A DNA stretch of 47,825 bases from RGIG4608 sp045637205 (GTDB lineage Bacteria > Bacillota > Clostridia > Oscillospirales > CAG-272): positions 1 to 47,825 of the forward strand of contig JAZTYY010000041.1 of the NCBI GenBank assembly GCA_045637205.1, in the 5' to 3' direction. The position numbers and the translations under genes were made by a program. This document shows, one piece after another, positions 43,159 through 47,825 of the stretch. The notes under the pieces were generated by a model, which saw nothing but the letters and a program-made list of their open reading frames with translations, was not told the origin of the DNA and searched no databases. Positions within the stretch are counted from its first letter, which is position 1, and each line of letters begins with the position of its first letter.

Positions 43159-43830
43159 TTACCAAATAAAAGGTATCATTCTAAATTTTACTTTTTTCTT
43201 GTATTCTTCATATCCATCAAGCTCGCGTGAGAGAACCTCTTCTTCATTTTTGATGCGCATTGCAATTATGAAAGGATATGCCAAAAATACCAGAAATGAA
43301 ACAAGTGAGCCAAGAACAAGCGGCATTGCCAAAAATAGCAAAATTGTGGCAAAATACATCGGGTGACGAACGATGCCGTAAAGACCCGTGGAAATTACCC
43401 TTTGGCCCTCAACTACCTTGATTGTTCTTGAAAGATACGCGTTTTCGCGCAATACCTCAGCATAAATCAAATATGCCAAAATGAATATAACGGATGCCGC
43501 AATATTAACCCAAATCGGTAATTTAATCCATGAGAAACGGTAATCAAGCCCTGCCAAAACAAATCCCAAAATGAACATAAGTCCACTTAATTTTACAACT
43601 GTACCCTGCTTTGCTTCCTTTTCCTTTGCATCAAGTCGACTTTCAAGAAGCGAGGGGGATTTTATCATCATAACAATTCCTGCAAAGAACATTGGAATGA
43701 AAAGAAGCCCCATTAAAAGCCAGCCTCCAAAGAAATCAAACGTCCAAGCAGGCAAAAAAATTAGTAGACCAACAAGCACCACACCAAGAGAAAATTTCAA
43801 CATAGCCTGAATGAATAATTTGAACGTCAT
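43159..43830 (-). CDS. Isoprenylcysteine carboxyl/phospholipid methyltransferase-like membrane protein
   Basis: 223 aa from ATG 43830, 8 bp after GGAGG. About five hydrophobic segments. The C-terminal part has the ICMT/PEMT signature: GLYGIVRHPMYFA, then a membrane helix and RIKNEEEVLSRELDGYEEYKK, which forms the SAM-binding site in this superfamily. The substrate is not known; bacterial members methylate lipids or are uncharacterised. First gene of the operon with HAD and MATE. Confidence 0.85.
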   Translation of the reverse strand: MTFKLFIQAMLKFSLGVVLVGLLIFLPAWTFDFFGGWLLMGLLFIPMFFAGIVMMIKSPSLLESRLDAKEKEAKQGTVVKLSGLMFILGFVLAGLDYRFSWIKLPIWVNIAASVIFILAYLIYAEVLRENAYLSRTIKVVEGQRVISTGLYGIVRHPMYFATILLFLAMPLVLGSLVSFLVFLAYPFIIAMRIKNEEEVLSRELDGYEEYKKKVKFRMIPFIW

Positions 43831-43858
43831 ACTGCCCACCTCCGTTGCTTAACAATAT

Positions 43859-43887
43859 ATTTTATCACCTATCATCCCCATTGTCAA
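43859..43887 (-). promoter_or_regulatory. Promoter of the methyltransferase-HAD-MATE operon with overlapping palindrome
   Basis: Reverse strand TTGACA (43887-43882), 17-bp spacer, TAAAAT (43864-43859). The -35 box is part of the palindrome TTGTCTATTGACAA, a possible operator. Confidence 0.78.
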
Positions 43888-44111
43888 TAGACAACGCGTA
43901 TTTTAAATCACTCACCTCAAATACAAGAAATTTCGTCAAAAGTCGTTTTAGATGCCGCGCTACACTCGTCAGTCAACGTTCACTTGCCATACGCCCCCCA
44001 AAAATAAGGTCTACACAAGCAAATTTATTATACAAATTTCACATTTTTTGCCATTTATATTGATTAGTATTAACAAAATTCACAAACTTTCGACAAAGCT
44101 GAAATTTCTTA

Positions 44112-44140
44112 TTGATTTTTCTACTTATTAATTATACAAT
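44112..44140 (+). promoter_or_regulatory. Promoter of the OB-fold lipoprotein gene
   Basis: TTGATT (44112-44117), 17-bp spacer, TACAAT (44135-44140). Confidence 0.72.
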
Positions 44141-44192
44141 ATACTTGTACCAGAAGGTGCAAAATTCAACAAAATATTTAAGGAGTCAGAAA

Positions 44193-46337
44193 ATGAAACT
44201 CACAAGAATCATTTCCCTTTTGCTTGTTTTCGTAATGTTAGCAATTACGATTGCGGGCTGTGACCTTGGCAACAACGTTCCTGAGGAAACAACAACTCTT
44301 CCTGAAGAGTCCACAACTACAACTACTCCCACAACAAAGCCCACTGATTCAACAACAAGCACAACTGATAAGGAAAACAGTGACGATCCCGTTGAGGATC
44401 CTCAGCTTATCACAGTTGCTGAAGCAATTGCAATCGGTTTGGCTGAAACAAGCACAAATCCCACAACAAGATACTTGATTAGTGCAACCATCGTTAAGGT
44501 TTCAAATCCCACTTACGGTGAAATGACAATCGCGGACGAAACAGGTGAAATCTACGTTTACGGTACTTACAGCTCTGACGGCGCTTTGAGATACTCTGAA
44601 ATGGAAGAAAGACCTGTTAAGGGTGACGAAGTTCTTCTTTCTTGCACAATCAACAACTTCAACGGTGAAGCTCAGGTTAAGAATGCAAGAATCATCGAAT
44701 TCACAGTTGCTGACAAGGGTGATATCGATGCATCCGAATACACAGCAATGACTGTTGCCGCTGCAAGAGAAGCTGCACTTGGAACAAAGGTTTCCATCAC
44801 AGGTGTTGTTGCAAGAATCACATATGCCAACGGCATGAAGCCCAGCGGTGTTTACGTTATCGACGGCACTGACTCCATTTATGTATACGATGCTGACATC
44901 GCAGGTCAGGTTTCAATTGGCAACACAATCACAGTTCTCGGTTCAAAGGACTATTGGGTTCTTGATACCGAATCAAGCAATGCTAACAAGCACGGCTATA
45001 AGGGCTGCTGCCAGGTTTCTGACGCAATTCTCTACGCTAACGACAAGGGCACAAGTGCAGTTGACTTCTCTTGGTGCGAAGAATTGACAGTTAAGGAAAT
45101 TCTTAATATCCCCGTAACTGAAAACGTTACAACAACTACATTCAAAACAAATGCACTTGTAAAGAAGGTTCCCGGCAACGGCTTTACAAACTACTACTTC
45201 TTCGACCTCGATGGTAATACAGGTGCTTACACATATACACAGGCTAATGGTAACGACTTCACTTGGCTCGACGAGTTCGACGGAAAGATTTGCACAGTAT
45301 ATCTTTCTCCCATGAACGCAAAGTCAACATCCTCTGATTGCTACTTCAGATTCCTTCCTGTAGCAGTTATCGACGAAGGCTACACATTCGACCTTGCAAA
45401 CACACCTGCTCACGTTATTGAGTACTATTGTGTAGACCAGTTCCTCTCTACATACACAGGTAACCCCCTTAAGGAACTCCCTGCAAGCGTTTCTTCCGAG
45501 CTTCTTGGCTTTGATAACGCAGTTGTAACTTATACATCCGACAACGAAAACTCCGTTTACTTCACAACTGATACTCCCGGTACAGTAACTCTTAACTGCA
45601 AGAACAACGGTGTTGCAAACGTAACTATCACAGTAACATACGGCGAATACACAGCTTCAAGAACTATCCAGATCACAGTTGACGCTCCTGTTGTAAGCGA
45701 AGGTCTTTCAGTTGAAGAAGCAATTGAAACTCCCGTTGGTGAAACAATTAAGGTTGAAGGTATTGTTGGTCCCTCTCTTGTAAATAGAGACGGCTTCTAC
45801 CTCATCGACGAAACAGGAGTTATTGCAGTTGTTGTAAACGATTCTTCCGTTTGGGAAGGTCTTGCAATCGGTCAAAAGGTTGTTATCGAGGGTAAGAGAG
45901 ATAAGTTCAACAGTGGTTCAAACGGTCACGGTGTAACTTGCCTTACATCAGCAACAGTTGCTGTAAACTACTACGGTTACCACGAATATTCAACAGAGTC
46001 CTTCATAACTGACAAGACTCTTGACGATTTCTATACACTTGATGCTAACGTTGACTATTCAACACAGGCATTCGTTGCTAAGGGTACAATTGTTGTTGAA
46101 GAAACAAATTACTACACAAACATTAAACTCATTACTCCCAATGGTCAAAAGGTAACACTTTACTCCTCAAGCGCTAACCAGTACAGCTGGCTTAAGCAGT
46201 TTGCAGGTGAAGAAATCACAGTTGAAATCGTTCCTTGTAACTGGAACGGTAAGACCTATTGGGCAGGCTGCGTAATCGCAGTTAGAACAGCTGACGGTAA
46301 GATTTGCAACGAGCTTAACTTCACATCAGGTAAATAA
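44193..46337 (+). CDS. Large surface lipoprotein with OB-fold-like repeats and an Ig-like domain
   Basis: 714 aa from ATG 44193, where AAGGAG fits; upstream in-frame codons overlap the promoter. Signal peptide with lipobox TIAGC (C23), a Thr/Pro/Glu-rich stalk (about 24-68), then three segments of the pattern 'SVEEA..IPVG..VKVEGIV....NGFYLIDETG.I.VY...' at about 70-170, 180-285 and 505-605, typical of OB-fold YhcR-like domains. A bacterial Ig-like stretch lies at about 440-500. Probably displayed on the cell surface, binding or acting on nucleic acid or glycan; no nuclease domain is seen. Thr is unusually common. Confidence 0.83.
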   Translation: MKLTRIISLLLVFVMLAITIAGCDLGNNVPEETTTLPEESTTTTTPTTKPTDSTTSTTDKENSDDPVEDPQLITVAEAIAIGLAETSTNPTTRYLISATIVKVSNPTYGEMTIADETGEIYVYGTYSSDGALRYSEMEERPVKGDEVLLSCTINNFNGEAQVKNARIIEFTVADKGDIDASEYTAMTVAAAREAALGTKVSITGVVARITYANGMKPSGVYVIDGTDSIYVYDADIAGQVSIGNTITVLGSKDYWVLDTESSNANKHGYKGCCQVSDAILYANDKGTSAVDFSWCEELTVKEILNIPVTENVTTTTFKTNALVKKVPGNGFTNYYFFDLDGNTGAYTYTQANGNDFTWLDEFDGKICTVYLSPMNAKSTSSDCYFRFLPVAVIDEGYTFDLANTPAHVIEYYCVDQFLSTYTGNPLKELPASVSSELLGFDNAVVTYTSDNENSVYFTTDTPGTVTLNCKNNGVANVTITVTYGEYTASRTIQITVDAPVVSEGLSVEEAIETPVGETIKVEGIVGPSLVNRDGFYLIDETGVIAVVVNDSSVWEGLAIGQKVVIEGKRDKFNSGSNGHGVTCLTSATVAVNYYGYHEYSTESFITDKTLDDFYTLDANVDYSTQAFVAKGTIVVEETNYYTNIKLITPNGQKVTLYSSSANQYSWLKQFAGEEITVEIVPCNWNGKTYWAGCVIAVRTADGKICNELNFTSGK

Positions 46338-46350
46338 TTAAACTAAATAT

Positions 46351-46380
46351 AAAAAGCCCTGAATTTTCAGGGCTTTTTTT
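46351..46380 (+). terminator. Terminator of the OB-fold lipoprotein gene, shared with the GNAT gene
   Basis: Stem AAAAGCCCTGAA/TTTTCAGGGCTTTT with T-tail. The same hairpin sequence ends the last gene of the window at 47633. Confidence 0.9.
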
Positions 46381-46381
46381 G

Positions 46382-46996
46382 TTATTCATTCTCTTTATAA
46401 ATCAAGGTTTCAGGATGCGAAAAATTAAATTTTATGTTCTTTTTTGGGTTGATTAAAAGGTTGAGCGTGCCTGCCTCCTTCGTACCCATTCTTGTTTCCA
46501 TCGTAAGCGCGCGATAGGGCTTAAATCCACATTTTTCTTGAACCTTTTTCGACTGAACATTAAAGTTGTAATATCCACAAAGCAAAAAGTCCAAATCGCG
46601 CTCGTCAAACAAGTATTCAATAACGGCACTAAGTGCCTCAGGCATAAGTCCCTTGCCCCAATGCTCCTTGCTTAAAACAAAACCAATTTCCCTGCCAAGA
46701 TATCCGTCAAACTCGGTTAATTTATCCTCTAAGCCATACTTTTCAACACCAAGTGATCCAATCACCCTGCCGCCATCCTTTAAACAAATGGCAAAGGTCT
46801 TGTCTTCGTTGATAAATCCATCAAGAATTTCAGCACTCTCTTGAATGCTTTTATGATGCTTCCAGCCTGCCATTTCACCAACGCCGTTAACTGAAGCGTA
46901 TTTATAAAAATCCTCAAGGTCGGACTCCTTAAATGAGCGCAAAATTAATCTATTTGTAACAATCTCTTTATGTGATATACTGTAACTTGCATTCAT
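46382..46996 (-). CDS. GNAT-family N-acetyltransferase (RimJ/RimL-like)
   Basis: 204 aa. Begins with the class pattern TNRLILRSFKESDLEDFYKYAS; the acetyl-CoA site is EIGFVLSKEHWGKGLMPEAL (about 107-126), followed by NVQSKKVQEKCGFK. These enzymes acetylate alpha-amino groups of proteins or small amines; the substrate cannot be told. AAGGAGG lies 9 bp before ATG 46996. Own promoter upstream. Confidence 0.9.
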   Translation of the reverse strand: MNASYSISHKEIVTNRLILRSFKESDLEDFYKYASVNGVGEMAGWKHHKSIQESAEILDGFINEDKTFAICLKDGGRVIGSLGVEKYGLEDKLTEFDGYLGREIGFVLSKEHWGKGLMPEALSAVIEYLFDERDLDFLLCGYYNFNVQSKKVQEKCGFKPYRALTMETRMGTKEAGTLNLLINPKKNIKFNFSHPETLIYKENE

Positions 46997-47026
46997 ATGT
47001 AAATCCTCCTTGCATTTGTTGGATAT

Positions 47027-47055
47027 ATTATAGTTAATATTTCAGTAAATGTCAA
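47027..47055 (-). promoter_or_regulatory. Promoter of the GNAT gene
   Basis: Reverse strand TTGACA (47055-47050), 17-bp spacer, TATAAT (47032-47027). Confidence 0.82.
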
Positions 47056-47098
47056 GGAATTATTAATATCCATTTAAATTTTTCTTGTTTTGTTTCAC

Positions 47099-47128
47099 TT
47101 GACAAGCCAAGCATTTTTATATTATAAT
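47099..47128 (+). promoter_or_regulatory. Promoter of the DUF3574-like gene
   Basis: TTGACA (47099-47104), 18-bp spacer, TATAAT (47123-47128). Confidence 0.78.
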
Positions 47129-47175
47129 GGTCGTACATCAAAAAACGTTAAAAGATATTCAAAAAGGAGCATACT

Positions 47176-47622
47176 ATGAAGCCTTCCTCAATAAATAAAA
47201 GCAAAATAATCTTAATAGCAGCCTTGATTATTTCAATTGTCGCACTGTGTTTATCCATTGTGAATTTAACGATTACTCAAAAGCCCGAGGCTAAGGATGA
47301 GTCGGACGTTCAATACGTTATCTATCTTGGCACTAATGACAAGGATACAAATCAACCCGTCTTTTCTCAGGATGAGTCAAAAGCCAAGCTCGAGGGCATT
47401 TTGCTTAAGCACTTCGGTGGCTATACGGTTCAAGAGGCACAGGGAGGCTGGGAGGATAACGGCACAATTTATAAAGAATACACCCTCATAATTCACCTTA
47501 GTGACACAACAATTGATAAAGTCCATGCCGCCGCTGACGAAATTCTTAAAACTTTTAATCAAAGATCCGTTCTAATTCAAACAAACGAAACAAAGACGGA
47601 GTTTTATTATTTCAACGAGTAA
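47176..47622 (+). CDS. Membrane-anchored DUF3574-like protein
   Basis: 148 aa. One N-terminal membrane helix (about 10-32), then an extracytoplasmic alpha/beta domain with YVIYLGTND, GGYTVQEAQGGWED and KEYTLIIHLSD, which follows the DUF3574 pattern (YxG..., T..x.GxW, E). Function unknown. AAAGGAG precedes ATG 47176. Confidence 0.7.
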   Translation: MKPSSINKSKIILIAALIISIVALCLSIVNLTITQKPEAKDESDVQYVIYLGTNDKDTNQPVFSQDESKAKLEGILLKHFGGYTVQEAQGGWEDNGTIYKEYTLIIHLSDTTIDKVHAAADEILKTFNQRSVLIQTNETKTEFYYFNE

Positions 47623-47632
47623 AATTAAGCTC

Positions 47633-47661
47633 AAAAGCCCTGAATTTTCAGGGCTTTTTTG
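47633..47661 (+). terminator. Terminator of the DUF3574-like gene
   Basis: Same AAAAGCCCTGAA/TTTTCAGGGCTTTT hairpin as at 46351. Confidence 0.88.
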
Positions 47662-47696
47662 CTTGTTGCTCGTTTGTGAGCATAAAATTGGGATTT

Positions 47697-47825
47697 AGCG
47701 GTGCGAAGCACCGCAACTAAATCCGCCTTCTGCGGAATAAATCCACAAATGGTGGATGAAATCGCTTGCGCGATGAAATCTGCCTTATGGCAGGTTAATA
47801 AAAGGCGGATTTGATTTCATCCAAG
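47697..47825 (+). repeat. Multi-hairpin array, copy 4 (cut by the window edge)
   Basis: Begins after an AAATTGGGATTTA motif (47685-47697) and a GCGGTGC-GAA-GCACCGC hairpin. Units: TCCGC..GCGGA, TCCAC..GTGGA, TCGC..GCGA, TGCC..GGCA, then GGCGGATTTGATTTCATCC. Same order as the arrays in R1 and R2, so a further cassette may lie to the right. Confidence 0.85.

Larger units (their letters stand above)
43831..44192. other. Divergent intergenic region, about 360 bp
   Basis: Contains the two outward promoters listed separately and a 14-bp palindrome TTGTC-AATA-GACAA at 43881-43894 over the -35 box of the methyltransferase operon. The part at 43930-44080 is non-coding with a GC-richer patch near 43950-44005; no RNA gene is recognised there. 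Confidence 0.55.

Overview
The window reads as chromosome of a low-GC, Gram-positive-type anaerobe in class Clostridia, probably an uncultured gut lineage. Supporting signs are sigma-A promoters with 16-18 bp spacers, strong AGGAGG ribosome binding sites, a T-box leader before pheST, a LexA with a Bacillus-type box, a SpoVB-like flippase, a GTP-type PEP carboxykinase and U-tailed terminators after most units. No rRNA, CRISPR array, phage gene, transposase or recombinase is visible. Assignment below class is inference.

Layout. 1-4 kb: 5' part of an asparaginase gene, a decayed aminoglycoside-phosphotransferase-like pseudogene, and divergent queA and dapA enclosed by a nearly identical inverted repeat of about 155 bp. 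4-11.2 kb: a TetR-family gene divergent from a six-gene operon that encodes the whole shikimate pathway, with two fusion proteins (chorismate mutase-AroB and AroE-AroK). Matching palindromic operators lie over both promoters of the divergent pair. 11.2-21.4 kb: membrane and surface proteins (anchored protein, CDF metal exporter with a ten-histidine tail, SpoVB-like flippase, TM2-like and DUF2752 proteins, two surface proteins, MATE exporter), a four-helix-bundle protein, and tRNA-Leu(CAG) preceded by two tandem 165-bp units that each carry a copy of the tRNA 5' end. 21.6-28 kb: T-box-controlled pheST and an EF-G-like GTPase. 28.3-31.6 kb: lexA, tRNA-Leu(GAG), then an accessory island. 31.6-34.2 kb: a feoA-feoB-Cys-rich iron(II) uptake operon with two DtxR/IdeR-like boxes. 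34.4-43.9 kb: pckG, an MBL hydrolase, gltX, glnS, a DUF1294 protein, and a MATE/HAD/methyltransferase operon. 44-47.8 kb: a large OB-fold lipoprotein, a GNAT acetyltransferase, a DUF3574-like protein, and the start of another repeat array.

The most unusual part is the island at 29.45-31.63 kb. Two unrelated cargo modules (a hexapeptide acetyltransferase; two small overlapping hypothetical genes) have the same non-coding frame. Upstream of each is a 378-bp direct repeat made of a multi-hairpin array, a terminator, an inverted repeat and an outward promoter. Downstream of each is a conserved 77-97 bp hairpin element. This looks like a gene-cassette layout with no recombinase in sight. The hairpin array also occurs alone at 18.5 kb and at the right edge. 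Its stems change sequence between copies while keeping base-pairing, which suggests the fold is maintained.
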